Positions 11,907-23,060 of a stretch of 64,000 nucleotides of DNA are shown here, piece by piece. The first letter of the stretch is position 1. Each line of letters opens with the position of its first letter. This DNA comes from Microcebus murinus (Eukaryota; Chordata; Mammalia; Primates; Cheirogaleidae): NCBI RefSeq assembly GCF_040939455.1, contig NC_134115.1, positions 23,072,727 through 23,136,726 of the forward strand. Reading direction: 5' to 3'. Below the pieces are notes generated by a model. The model ran no database searches and was not told the origin of the DNA. It saw only the letters and a program-made list of their open reading frames with translations. The position numbers and the translations under genes are program-made.

Positions 11907-13814
11907 CCCCAAAAATCTTATATATGAACTGAGTTTGCAACCTTTTTCTGCCTCCGACTACCGAAATGTGAGTGAAAGGTGACAACAGAAAAAATTTAAG
12001 GATTGAGAGTTCTTTGTAGATGAATCGATTGAAGTTTGCAAAAGTTGATCCTGGATCTACATCCTGCTTCAAAGCAGCAAGTGACATATGAAATTTGGAG
12101 AGAGACAAGCCCCAACCCTCTATCCCAAACTTGGTCTGTAATCTTAGACGACTCATTAATTCCTAGTAATGCCATGATACCGTAGCAACAAGGGCAATGA
12201 ACTGTGAATACTAATTCCCTCTACTATTCCTCTTTTCACCTGTACAAGGAAATTAACATTACCTTCCCTAACTAGGCAGCTGTAAAGAGTTCAAAATTCT
12301 TTATGGATGTGAATGTGTTATCTTTGGTACTCTCAGTACACTGAAGTAAACTTTTGGAATGCAGACATTTGCAAGGATTTCCTTATTTCTCAGAGCCTTT
12401 CCTTAGAGAATATAAAAGTAGATAATAAATGCATAGCGTTCGGTAGCAATAAAGCAGGCCTTCAATAAAATTGCCTTTTATTGCTGTAAAAGCTATTCTG
12501 GACTAACTCTATTCCAAAAAATTACAAACTGCAAACACAAGAATTCATACAGGAAGAAAAAAATCAACTCTGGACCCTAGCATACATACTACTTTTGAAA
12601 TGTAAAATGCCTATGGAAATTTAAGTCAGTGATTTATGGCACATAGGGTTTTCAAAGCGCAGATTTCCAAGAACTCCGTATACTTTATTCATTAATTACC
12701 AAGAATGTGACATTTCACACCACAGTAACCGTTCCGGAGATGTCTTTATTTGATGTGTGAAGAAGAAAAACGATCACGGACATGTTTCGTCTGTCCATTG
12801 CCTCTCATGAAATGCAGTCCCTGAATGGGCCTTGCAGTGTCCAATGGTGTCCTTTTACTTCTTATTTATGCCCTATAAAGAAAGGAATTCAGGTGCCGTG
12901 ATGTGTGTGTTGAGCAAAATGACAAAACTATCCAGCTTTATGCAGTAATTTCCATATTCTAGGGAGTATATATATCAGGGCATTTGTCTTCGTGAATTAT
13001 AGTGCCAAGGTCTCCCCATGTGGCATTCCCTTTGTAGTGGGCTTGTTTATAAAGCCTAAGCTGTTTGTGTTTGCCTAGGGGAGGCGATGAATAAGTTATT
13101 AGAGCTGTGTAGAAAAATCCTCACTCTAAGCAAAAAATAGCCTATTTATGGGACAATCTTAAAGGGCAAAGTATTTTTCATTTTGACCTTTAATGGCACG
13201 AGAAAAAAAAAATCAATATAGGTGGTTTTTTCATGGAGGAAAGTGTAGATTTTCACTTTGCTGCCAATTTGGAGTTGCGTTTGCATCTTTTCTTATTAGA
13301 TTGAGTTAAGGATAATGAATTTCTAGTTTCACCTTTGTGCCATGTTCTTACCCACCTCCTTAATTCCTTTCAAGAGAGGATGTCACCCAATGTACATTGA
13401 GATCTTGGCAATGAAAATACAGTTCAGGTCTTTAGGGGGCAGTGGGCCAAGGTTACCCAGGTCAGAGCATAAGGCATCAGTTTCTAATGGCAGCAGAAGG
13501 CCAGGAAAACTGTTTTCTATTTGGAACCTAATCAGAAACCTGAGGCAGAGCTCACTAAACCTAATGGCTACACATTTCTTCCAGGTCAAACTCAGTACTT
13601 GCAAGACCAAGCTTAGGTGTGTAGGCTTGGCGGAGTGGGGGGTGGGGGGGAAGCCTGGATGATATAAGCTGGAAGACTCATTTTTTTATGCATTTATTTT
13701 TATTTCTAAAATGAATTATATTTCAGCTTAGTAACAAAATAAAAATAAAATAAATTCACACTCAGATAGCATTGTGTTCTGCCAAATTAACTCGACTATT
13801 TCAAAATAGTTAAT
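11907..13814. other. Mostly single-copy DNA, possible conserved block
   Basis: No gene recognised. A faint MIR-like stretch may lie at about 12205-12330 (cacctgtacaaggaaatt). The part from about 12640 to 13330 has a dense, non-repetitive texture with short A/T motifs and no resemblance to any repeat I know. That texture is seen in conserved non-coding elements, but conservation cannot be judged from one sequence. Confidence 0.4.
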
Positions 13815-14285
13815 TGCTATTACTGGTGAGATTGTGGGGAAAATGGCATGCTCCTTCATTGCCATTGCAGCAGCAATCGGGACAGACATATATGGTTTTA
13901 TATCCACTTCTAGAAATTTATCCTATGGAAGTAATTCAAATTGAGGCATAAAGCTATAAGCATTAAAATATTTATCACTATATTACCTATGAATGTAGAA
14001 TTTAAATGAACTTATAAATCCAATGATAGGGGAATAGTTAAATCAATTTGGTAGGTTAACTGCATAGAATATTATAAAGTCATTAAAAATAATTGTAAAT
14101 ACTATGTAACAGCATGGAAAACATTTACAATACACTATTAATTTAAAAAGCAGAATATAAAGTTCCTATGATGCTATAATTACAACAACGTAAAATATGT
14201 GTGTTCAAAGACTGAAAGAGGACACAAAGAAGTGAAAAAAATATTTTTGGGTGGTAGGATTAACTTAGTGCCTTTAAAATTAAAA
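13815..14285 (+). mobile_element. L1M (ancient L1) 3' end fragment
   Basis: The landmarks run in L1 3' order: cacttctagaaatttatcct, ataggggaatagttaaatca, attataaagtcattaaaaat and tgggtggtaggattaactt. They match the old L1M 3' region (cttctaggaatttatcct ... ataggggattggttaaat ... gccattaaaaat ... gggtggtgggatta). Heavily diverged, no coding potential. Confidence 0.7.
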
Positions 14286-14390
14286 TTTGGGGGAGGGGTT
14301 GAGTCAGCTAAATGAAGCTTGAATGAAATCAAGCAGTTACTTGACTTAAAGAAATATGCTGTCTCTCTTACTTTTTAACTTTCCAGTGTT

Positions 14391-14600
14391 TGGAGCTAGA
14401 CTTATCTACATTTAACCAGGCTCTTTATATCTAGGTAGGAAATGTTAGGAAAATCATTTAACCTATTGGAGCCTCAGTTTCCCATCTTAAAATGGAGGTG
14501 ATAACCATGCCTATCTCATAAAATTGCTGTGAGAATTAATAATTTTATATAGAGTCTGATACTTAGTAACTATTCAATATTAGGTTAGCTATAATTATAA
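14391..14600 (+). mobile_element. MIR SINE
   Basis: The core is clear: aaatcatttaacctattgga, gcctcagtttcccatcttaa, aaatggaggtgataaccatg and tcataaaattgctgtgagaa follow the MIR consensus from the conserved core to the 3' part. The tRNA-like head is largely lost. Confidence 0.85.
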
Positions 14601-14618
14601 TCTTAATAGAGCTTGAAT

Positions 14619-14637
14619 GGGGGGGGAGGGAATTGGG
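14619..14637 (+). other. G-run with quadruplex potential
   Basis: The string ggggggggagggaattggg fits a four-run G-quadruplex pattern with short loops (GGG, GG, GGG, A, GGG, AATT, GGG). It lies just after a MIR. A role is not implied by the sequence alone. Confidence 0.5.
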
Positions 14638-15469
14638 ACTAAGGTTATTATAGATACCTGCTTAATTTAATTTTAAATTACAAAAGCTCCTTAATTTAGA
14701 GTAGTGGGATGCAGTAGGAAATAGAGGGTAATTAAATGGAAGTGTCATTTGCAAAATGTCAGCAGTTTCCTACACATTTGTAAACCAGAGTTAACACTGA
14801 TGGACCAAAATAGTTAAGAAAACTTTTCGCAAGGCTAATTTAACCAAAAGCATGATCTATGACAAGATAAACAAAAACGGAAATCACTTTATACTCCATC
14901 TGGGAGTTGCTGAATAAAATTACAGATGGAAATTATGCTCACAGTATGAAAATGCACCAATCCATCCTAGTTTGTCTTTCCTGCCTCTCTTTCCTCAAAT
15001 CACTATCATGTTTGGCCTTTTATGATGACATTGATTAACCTCACCTGAAAGTGTGTGGCTCTATCGATAGACACAGATTCACCCTAGACATCTGTGGTCA
15101 AAGCCACTGGGCAGTGTCCTTGCAGAATTGAGTACCCAGGTTGGTTCTTTTTTCAGTAGTTTGTAACCTGATGCTTTCCGAGAGTTCCCACCACCAGATG
15201 GGGGGCTTATTTCTGTCAGAATTTGTAGGACACAATGCTTAGGTCTATAGATGATTTGGATGCATGATGTCATTCATCCCCCTGTCTCCAAAGAGTGGGC
15301 TTCAGACAATTAGGATTCTCTTTTCTCCTGACAGAGCAAGACATCACATTCTCTTAGGTCATTTCACTGATTCACTTACCAGAAATCTTGAATGAACAAG
15401 GAATGTATGTGTGTCTGTGTATGTTTGCGTGTGAGAGAGAAGACGACATGAAGAAATACCAGCCATTAC
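14638..15469. other. Single-copy DNA, nothing recognised
   Basis: No repeat or gene recognised in about 0.8 kb. Confidence 0.4.
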
Positions 15470-16140
15470 ATATATCTGTACACCATTTTTTGCCTCTCAG
15501 AATGGTAAAACTCTGAGAAGTTTGATGACACACTCTGTTGGCAAGGCTGTGAGGAAGGAGACACATATATTTCTCGTGTGAATGTAAATTGGTACAACAC
15601 ACATGGAGGGCATTTTGGCAATAACCATAAAAATTACAAATGCATATACCCTTTCAGTTAGCAATTTCATTTATGGGGATTTATTCCACATGGAAACTTG
15701 TACCCTTGTGAAATGATGTATACTCGAGGTTATTCACGGTGGCATTTCTTATGGCAGAAAATACAGGGAAAAAACAAACAAATGTCCATCAATGCTATGA
15801 AGCTTGGTGAAGAAGAATGAGGACACTATCTATTAAAATAATGAGGAAAGATTTCTAGTATCTATTATCCAATAGAAAAATAAGCATATAAAGCCACACA
15901 TATGACACCCTTTGTATAAAAGGAAGAGAGAATAAGAAAATATATTTGAATTTACCTATTTTCACATTAGAAACACTAGAAAATACTTACGAACCTAATA
16001 AAAACTTGTTACTTGGAGTGGCAGAGGCTGGTGGCAGAACTGAAGAGATGAAGGACACAGAGTGGGAAGAACAATGTAACTGGATTAGTGTTTAAAAGAA
16101 TTTTTAATGACACTATTCAGAAAAAAAAACTATAAATTTG
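15470..16140 (+). mobile_element. L1M 3' end fragment
   Basis: Order of landmarks: ggcaaggctgtgaggaagga, gtgaatgtaaattggtacaa, atataccctttcagttagca, aaatgtccatcaatgctatg and gacaccctttgtataaaagg. This is the canonical run through the ORF2 C-terminal region into the 3'UTR of L1M/L1ME elements. Strongly diverged. Confidence 0.78.
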
Positions 16141-16159
16141 GAACCAGAATTTATTTTCA

Positions 16160-16570
16160 AGTGATGTAAGTTTCCAAGGAGAAGTATCTTAAGCCACTAT
16201 TCCTTTGTTAGGCAGGGATCAAATCAGCAGGTGGCAGGTGCAGGCCAGGAGGGTGGTTCTTAGGGGCAGAGAAGCCGGGGACCAATCAGGGGAAGGGACT
16301 GCAGGAAAAAGGAACACCTGTCAATCATGGATATAAATCACCTGGTAACCTCCCGCACCTCCTGTGAGCCCGCCCCCGATCAGACCAATAAAAGGAAACC
16401 ACCTGGGCGTCCATAACATCCTTCTCCACTGTGGAGAATGACTGTTCCTCTCTGGAAGGTACCCTCGCTTTGTATAGTTCCCTGCAATGAAGGCTGTTGG
16501 TGTGGAATTGCTTACTTTCTGTGGTCACTGGGTCGCACCAGCCCTACTCGTGAATTTTCCCAGCAAGGAG
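16160..16570 (+). mobile_element. Probable solo LTR of unidentified family
   Basis: The region has the architecture of a retroviral LTR: agaccaataaaaggaaacc gives a CCAAT box next to a TATA-like AATAAAAG at about 16383-16397, then a spacer, then ccctgcaatgaaggctgttg, a degenerate polyadenylation-signal-like block with a following GT-rich part (tgtggtcactgggtcgcacc). It is richer in GC than the flanks. No internal retroviral genes are attached. I could not match it to a named family, and the ends are uncertain. Confidence 0.45.
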
Positions 16571-16654
16571 CCAAAGAACCAGGATGATGGTCCACCAAGA
16601 GGCCAGACCTGATACTGTCCTGGATCATTTTTATGAGTTCAGGGATTCACTCCT

Positions 16655-16745
16655 TCCCCGTTTTTTCAGTGAGACCTTATTAAGTGCCTGTTGTATGTCT
16701 TGCACTGTGATTGGTACATGAGATGAACAAGGAAATAATTGATAT
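16655..16745 (-). mobile_element. L2 fragment, reverse
   Basis: ttattaagtgcctgttgtat and gcactgtgattggtacatga followed by gatgaacaaggaaat fit the reverse-strand L2 tail (tttattgagcacctactatgtgccaggcactg ... gatgaacaagaca). Short and diverged. Confidence 0.5.
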
Positions 16746-17374
16746 TTCCTTTCTAGCCCCAAAGCACACTCAGGCTCTGGATCCTATGACCCAGCCAAGC
16801 CTCACTTTGTCCCTGACCCCACGCTCTGTCAGGAGACCACTCTCCCACTCACCTCGACTCACCCCGTGGGTCCCTTTGATTCACTGGACTGTCATGGGCA
16901 CCTCCCACCCCCTGTGCCCTCCCGCCTCGTGCAGCCTCCACTTTGAGCAAGGTCCCAATCCCAAAGGCACCGCACGCTGTCCCGGAGCTCCTCTGCAGAT
17001 GGCCCCAGTGGGTCAGCACCTTCTGCCCCTGCAGTCTCAGGCACCACCATTCAGTCTGCATGTTGCAGCCTCCCCTGGACCCAGCGTCTCGTCTCGCAGG
17101 GTCTTGTCCCACCCCGCTCTCCCTATGCTCCTGCAAAAGCTCATTTCCCTGCACTCACCAGAACCCCTCTTTGGGAGGCCCCGCAAGCAGGCGTGTGGCA
17201 GCCTCCTCCAGACCCTCCTCTGCGATGTCCAGGAGCACCTGGAGACAACAGTTGTACAGAGGGGGATTTCTAGGCTTAGGAGGAGAACACTGGACAGGTT
17301 TAGGTTTCTTTAGGAAGGCCAAAGAGCAGTTGGGGGCTTGCGGAGGCCACTTTCACCCTGCCTGTGAGCACCAG
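16746..17374. other. GC-rich island, no gene recognised
   Basis: About 600 bp clearly richer in C and G than the rest of the window, with long open stretches in several frames on both strands (up to about 200 residues from 16711 on the plus strand). The predicted peptides are Pro/Ser/Leu-rich with no domain I recognise. The frames are open because the DNA is C-rich and T-poor in stop-forming contexts, not because of visible coding constraint. CpGs are present but not dense. Confidence 0.45.
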
Positions 17375-17734
17375 TGTCTTAGTTTGGGCTGCTATAACAA
17401 ATTGCCACAGACTGGGTGGCTTAAACAGCAAAAATTAATTTCTCATGGTTATGGAGGCTGGGAAGTCCAAGATCAAGTTGCTGGCCAATTCAGTTACCAA
17501 TGAGGGCCCCCTTCCTGGTGTACAGATTGATGCCTTCTTGCTCTGTCCTTACATGGTGAAAAGAGAGGTCATGTCTCTCATGTCTCTTCTTATAAGGGCA
17601 CTAATCCCATTCATGAGGGCTCCACCCTCATGACTTAATTACCTCTCCAAGGCCTCAGCCCCTAACACTATCACATGGACAATTAAGGCTTCAACAGATG
17701 AATTTGGGGGAACATGAACACTCAATCCACAGCA
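17375..17734 (-). mobile_element. MLT1/MST-type solo LTR (ERVL-MaLR)
   Basis: Left end tgtcttagtttgggctgcta and right end caatccacagca are the reverse complement of a MaLR LTR. Internal landmarks are gactgggtggcttaaacagc, gaggctgggaagtccaagat, gggcactaatcccattcatg and atgaatttggggg. Good match across about 360 bp, so a younger MaLR than the other copies here. Confidence 0.85.
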
Positions 17735-18689
17735 ATAAGGATCTGTTCCTTCCTTCTAATGGAGGGGCTTGGGATGGTACTGATTGTCAGGCAGTTGGAG
17801 GGGCTTGGCTATTCTTCAGTGTGAGACGGAGTTTAGGCTGAAAGTGATAGGAGTGGTTGTTTCTCTCTGTAGACATTTCTTATCTACTCTAACCTGCTTT
17901 CGAGAATTTACATTTGTCACAGGATAAGTTATTAAGCTGTTAATTGCTTTTCCTACTCCCTGCAGAGGGGACTCCAGATGGATGAAAAGTCCTTTCAACT
18001 TCGAGAAAGTTCTGGGTTTCTGGTTTCAGGGCATGTTTATGGCTTTCATTTCTCCTGGCTCTAAAGAAGTCATTAGGCACTTCTTAGACATCCCTATCCA
18101 CACTCTCTTGCAGAAGAGGAATTGGCTGGGTGTTCTGAGAAGTGTGGTGGAGGTTTGCTGGGTCAAAAGAAGGGATAATTCCCAAGGGTAGCAGGGCTCC
18201 CAGGGGCTCAAGGAAGGATGTGGAGATGAGTTCCACAAGTGGGAGGGGCTTATAGAAGCCACAAAACTTCTGATAGGGTGAGTAGATGTTTTTGCTGGAT
18301 TAAGTGAGCTGTGCAGTATCATTTCTATGGCCAAATGACATGCACTCAGAGTTAACTGGGCTTCATTTCTTGGCAGCAGATAAATGCATCCAGTACACTT
18401 CTGAGAGAGGTCCTCAAGGTACAAGGTGCTCTGCTTCTGAGTGGGCCTGAGACCAGCCTCCCTTTACCAGCCCTTCCAAGGGGTGTAACTGTACCGAGTC
18501 AAAGGGTGGCAATTACTTAAGGACAAAGACAAACCTCCCAAATGCTGGGTGCCACCGGAAGGGAAGCTCTGAGGTTCCAGTGAGTATCCCTCTGGGGTAA
18601 AACTGCCTATTAGGCACACTGGTGTTGAAAAGACTGAACTCGTTCCATTTATGACTTTAAGATTGTTTTATTCCTCATTAGTTTTTTTC
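17735..18689. other. Single-copy DNA, nothing recognised
   Basis: About 0.95 kb without recognised repeat or gene. Confidence 0.4.
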
Positions 18690-18880
18690 ATAAAATATTT
18701 TTGGAGTAACTAAGGAGTGCCAGGCCCTGCTCCTGGTGTTAGGGCCATGGCCAGCTACATAAATTTCAGGGCCTAGTGTAAAATGAGAATGTGGAGTATG
18801 TTGTTCAAAAGACAAGATAAAAGCTCTGCTAATGGTCCCAAAATATAAAACTTTTCCTTTCTTCTGTGTTCTCAACTTCT
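18690..18880 (+). repeat. Possible old interspersed repeat, piece 1
   Basis: The phrases catggccagctacataaatt and cagggcctagtgtaaaatga resemble a mammalian interspersed repeat that reads 'ggggcccagtgcaaaatgaaaatg'. I remember the pattern but cannot name the family. A matching continuation seems to lie at 20130-20290. Confidence 0.3.
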
Positions 18881-19289
18881 TATGGTGTCTTTAATTTGTT
18901 ATTGAATGTTCTAAGAAATATTAAATTTTAAGTTTTAATGTAAATTTTGCCATTTGTCTTTATATTTTGCAATTCCAGCTTTAAATGCAAACACAAGAGC
19001 CTTTAACTCATATGTGAAATCACCAAAATTACACAATTTGTATTCCATAGCTCGTACATGCATATGGATTTCATTCTTACCAGAAATGCTTCACAAAATT
19101 AGCTCGAATGTTTTTATTTTACTTCTTGATATGCTTGTGTTCTGTGAACAGTATCTTCAGCTTACTGACGGGGATGGCAGGACTGACATTAAAAGGTTGT
19201 CCTACCTTTCTTTTTCCTTTTTGTCATCATTTTCAGCACAAATAGTTGGCTAATAAAGGAAGATAATATGCATAAAAAGGATATAAGGT
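18881..19289. other. Single-copy DNA, nothing recognised
   Basis: AT-rich spacer, no repeat or gene recognised. Confidence 0.4.
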
Positions 19290-19803
19290 TTATGTTTGTT
19301 TTCTATGGCTGCTATAACAGTTGGCCCCAAATTTACTGGCTTAAAATAACACAAATTTATTATCTTACAGTTCTAGATATCAAAAGTCTGAAATGAGCCT
19401 CAGTAAGCCAAACTCAAAGTGTCAGCAGGTCTGTATTCCTTCTGGAATCTCTAGGGAAGAATCCATTCCTTTTCCTTTTCTAGCTTTTGGAGGCCACCCT
19501 CGTTCCTTGGCTCATGGCTCCTTCCTCCATCTCCAAAGTCAGTAAGCTCAGACCAACTTCTTCTCAGGCTGCCACCCATCCAGTTCTTTCTCTTCTGCTT
19601 TCATTCATAAAGACCATTGCGATTACATTGGGTATAGTCAGATAAACCAAGATAATCTTCCCATCTCAAGGTCAGCTGACTAACACCTTTAATTCTATCC
19701 GTAACCTTCATTCCCCTTTGCCATATAACCTCACATATTCGAGTTTCCAAGTATTAGGATGTGGGCATCTTGGGTAGGGGGAGGTCACCATTCTGCCTTG
19801 CAC
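19290..19803 (-). mobile_element. MLT1-type LTR, long form (ERVL-MaLR)
   Basis: Landmarks in reverse MaLR order: tttctatggctgctataaca, ttactggcttaaaataacac, cagttctagatatcaaaagt, gggaagaatccattcctttt, aaggtcagctgactaacacc and gtattaggatgtgggcatct. About 510 bp, diverged but continuous. No internal sequence attached. Confidence 0.75.
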
Positions 19804-20129
19804 GGGATTCCTTGTTGGTTTTTGTATCTTAGAATGTCATTGACTTCTTTCTATGGTCAAAGCAACTTCTGGTTCCAATGGAAAGCAGAGCGTGGCCTTT
19901 TGAGTGTGTCAGTGTCCCCACTCACTCAGTAATGGAAGTCATACGCTTACTTTGTGCTCACTTTTAGGCTCACGCAACTCCCGTGCGCTGTGGAGCTGCC
20001 AGAGTCCCATACTCATGAGGCATTGGAGACACCGTATGACAATGAGGTGACTGGGAATCATGGAACCGTGTACTACGTGCATCTCCTCTACTCAAGGGTG
20101 TGCTCCATTGTCCTGGCAGACTTCACTCA
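19804..20129. other. Single-copy DNA, nothing recognised
   Basis: Spacer of about 330 bp. A plus-strand frame from 19954 to 20337 (127 residues) crosses into a repeat-like stretch and resembles nothing known. Confidence 0.35.
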
Positions 20130-20290
20130 CAGAACACAAATTCGAGGACGAAATGATTTAGAATTTCAAGAAAGTGGTAGCAAGGCTTTAAGCCAAGTTG
20201 AGGGCCCTTCTGTGTACAAGGCCCCATGGGACTGCATAGGTCAGCCCTGCGTAAAGCCAGCCCTGCCCTCACAACCTCTAGCAGCATTAC
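20130..20290 (+). repeat. Possible old interspersed repeat, piece 2
   Basis: gagggcccttctgtgtacaa, ggccccatgggactgcatag and taaagccagccctgccctc resemble the remembered continuation of the unnamed repeat seen at 18690-18880 (agggcccttctaagcacggggccctg ... ccggccctg). If so, the MLT1 at 19290 and flanking DNA separate the two pieces. Confidence 0.3.
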
Positions 20291-20598
20291 TGGCAAAGCA
20301 AGGGAAATTTTCAAAAGTTGACATTAAAAATGTGTAGGACTTGAGTATGTCAACAGCAGAAACAGAATTGTGATTTTCCACAGATTTCTGATTATTAATT
20401 TTCACTCACCAACAAAAACATGCACATATCCTTTCATACTAGTTGCCCGTGTTTACTATGATCCACTCAAATATACCAACTGTGGTTAAAGAGGAAAAAC
20501 AAATGGTTTTTGCAGTGTCACGCAGGTTTTATTTTCAAGTACAACCAGGACTGGTTGTTAGTTGTTCAAAAAAAAATTATAACAGGACATTATTTATT

Positions 20599-20893
20599 CA
20601 TTTATTAATTTGAGACAGAGTCTCACTCTTTTGCCTGGGCTAGAGTGCCATGGTGTCAGCCTAGCTCACAACAACCTCCAACTCCTGGGTTCAAGCAATC
20701 CTTCTGCCTCAGCCTCCCAAGTAGCTGGGACTACAGGCATGTGCCACCATGCCCGGCTAACTTTTTTCTATTTTTGGTAGAGACGGGGTCTCGCTCTTGC
20801 TCAGGCTGGTCTTGAACTCCTGAGCTCAAATGATCCTCCTATCTTGGCCTCCCAGAGTGTTAGGATTTCAGGCGTGAGCCACGGCGCCTGGCC
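20599..20893 (-). mobile_element. Alu SINE, older type, reverse
   Basis: Reads tgagacagagtctcactctt at the left (3' end of the element) and gccacggcgcctggcc at the right (its 5' end). The linker is short (cttttttctatttttggtag), so it lacks the expanded strepsirrhine linker, though the right arm has the gtcagcctagctcac motif shared with lemur Alus. The A tail is degraded to a T/A mix at about 20585-20610. Confidence 0.9.
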
Positions 20894-22139
20894 GGAATTA
20901 TTTTTAAAATACATGAGTACTCTACACTTTTTATTTTGCACTTAAAATATGTAAGAATACATTGATTGGCCATCTTTTGATATAGAGCCATGGTCTTTCC
21001 TTTATATATAAAAAACTCTGATTGGATTTCCAGATCTTTACTGTATAAATCACACTCATGATGCATAATCTGTGATTTCCGGTTCCAGTTTCTTCAAAGT
21101 GGTTCAAGACATTTTAAAGAAGATGCTTTTGGACACTTACATCCAATACTGGTGCACCCTGAGTTCAAAATCTTTCTAGTTTTAGAGTCCCCTCTCCAAA
21201 CTCTTATAGTTACTGTCCACATGTAATTTAATAGAATATTTCTATTTTGGAACTGGCCCTTATGAAGTCTTTACAAAGTATCTGGTTGTATTTTCAAAGC
21301 ATTAACAACTTTATTAAACTCACATTTTGTTGATTTATTTAATATTTAATTAAAGTCCTAATTACATAAGTACAACTGGCATAAATATTTAATCAAATTA
21401 TATAATTTGCTAAGCATAACTGCCATATAAAGTTTAAGAACCACATGAACTGACTTTGCCAAGCACGTGACTTCAGTGGTGTGGGCAGATCGTTGCAGGC
21501 TGGAAGAGATTAGCCGAACAGTCGTGACCACTGAGCACTGAGTGGACATCATGTCTTACACAGAGAATGTGTAGAACTAGCATGTCTTACAGAGAGAGAC
21601 GGAAGATATCATTTGGACATGTGGCTCAGGGGAAATTGGTTTCAAAATATTTCTATTTCAAAGGAATACCCTCAAGAGATTCTATTTCTTACTTTCTTTA
21701 TGCAAAATTCAAGGGGACTAAAGAAGCTCCCTGTTTATTCATTGTTTTTTCAGATGTCATTTTCTCTGTAAGGCTTTTCCCTCTCCTCTCTCCCATGTGG
21801 ATTTAGTCTCTCCCTCAGCTCTGTCCTCATATATAGTGTGACACAGCATTGATCACATACTACTGAATGATTTGCCTTTCTGTCTCACTCCCTGCTTAGA
21901 AGGCACTCCGTAAATATTCCTGGACATGTCCGGTCTCACGACATGTAGTTTTGCTCTGAGATTTGCCTTTCTTAGTTATGTCACCTTACGTCATTGAATA
22001 ATTTGATAATATCATCTGTCATTCTTTGACTTGAATCTTTACTCTCTCGCCAAATAAAAGAATAAAACCTGTCGATGTATATATGGCAGGTCCTCCAAAA
22101 CTTCATTTTGTTATAATGTTGATGAGAAAAAAAAAATCC
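20894..22139. other. Mostly single-copy DNA, weak L2 trace
   Basis: No gene recognised. A weak L2-3'-like stretch is possible at about 21790-21940 (ctgtctcactccctgcttag, then gtaaatattcctggac). A small local tandem duplication of catgtcttacacagaga / catgtcttacagagaga occurs near 21551-21596. Confidence 0.4.
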
Positions 22140-22450
22140 ATTCCCGGCTATGGCCACTGTTGACGTGGAGTCTGCACATCCTCCCTATATCTGCACGGGT
22201 GTTCTCTAGGTATCCCAGTTTGCTCCCACATCCCTAAGATGTGCGTGGTAGGTGAATTAGCATGTCTGCAGTCCCAGTGGGAGTGACTGTGAGGGTTTGT
22301 GTGAGTGCACCCTGCATGATGGGATGGGATGGTGTCCTGGCCAGGGTGGGTCCCGCCCTTGGGCCCTGAGCTGCCAGGATGGGCTCTGGTCACCCGCAAC
22401 CCTGACCTGGAACAAGTGGGTTAGAAAACGAATGGATGAATGAATGAATA
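22140..22450 (+). mobile_element. RTE-clade LINE 3' end (MamRTE/L4-like)
   Basis: Read on the plus strand it contains gtttgctcccacatccctaa, gatgtgcgtggtaggtgaat, ggatggtgtcctggccaggg, ggtcccgcccttgggccctg and acccgcaaccctgacctgga, then gaatggatgaatgaatgaat. That order and the terminal aatgaatga tail are those of RTE-type LINE 3' ends (cctcccacatcccaaagatgtgc ... gatgg-cgtcctgtccaggg ... cccgcgaccctg). The copy is well preserved for such an ancient family. The exact subfamily is uncertain. Confidence 0.65.
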
Positions 22451-22538
22451 CAGATTGTTTCCAAATAAAAGTTCATCAAGTATCCAATAATCATACAAAT
22501 GCACAACAATAAAAACCATGTGGTATAAAAGCTCTCCA

Positions 22539-22589
22539 TGGTTTGTTTCTTAGGTTGGTTTTACTTTTCAAAGTCATTTTTACTTGCAA
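22539..22589 (+). repeat. Copy 1 of a 51-bp local duplication
   Basis: Shares ggtttgtttcttaggttggt and the following ~30 bp with 24005-24055, with about five mismatches in 51 bp. The flanks on either side are unrelated. Direct orientation, about 1.47 kb apart. Confidence 0.7.
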
Positions 22590-22969
22590 GGCCACTTGGG
22601 TGTGTTTGTCATCGTTTCCTTTTCAACTGCTTGGTGGTTGAAGCTGATCCTGACAATTCTCACTTTGCAAACATTTACTCCTTAATTTAACCCACCAGCA
22701 CCACAACTGCCATTACTCACTGATTCACCAAAAAATTAGCTAAATAATTACTGTACTTGTTTTTATTAATCCTTCTTAAATATATGTATAATTGACATTT
22801 CAATGTATAATATTAGAAGTGTTTGGGGTTTTTGTTTAGAAGTTTAGTGATGTTTTTGTGACCAGAAATATGCTGTAAGCACTTAATTCTTGTTTTTATC
22901 AATTAGCCTATGGTAAAATTAGTTTCTTTATGTATCATTTCCTTTAAAGTCACAGTTTTCAAGAACCTA
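22590..22969. other. Single-copy DNA, nothing recognised
   Basis: AT-rich spacer, no repeat or gene recognised. Confidence 0.35.
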
Positions 22970-23060
22970 TCAATGATGTTAAGGGAGGACTTACTATACA
23001 GTGCTTTGTATAGTGCCTGGCACCTGGGAAGTTCTTTATGTGTTTTCTATTATTATCTTT
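22970..23060 (+). mobile_element. MIR 3' fragment
   Basis: cagtgctttgtatagtgcct, ggcacctgggaagttcttta and a closing tattattatc match the 3' end of MIR (aagcgcttagaacagtgcctggcacatagtaggtgct ... ttattattat). Confidence 0.55.

Noticed and set aside
16711..17313. Long plus-strand open frame (about 200 codons) as a possible gene
   Set aside because: Low-complexity Pro/Ser/Leu composition, no domain, overlapping frames on both strands, and a GC-rich local base composition that disfavours stops. It starts inside an L2 fragment.
19954..20337. 127-codon plus-strand frame as a possible exon or small gene
   Set aside because: It runs into a repeat-like stretch, has no recognisable family, and is of a length expected by chance in 64 kb.
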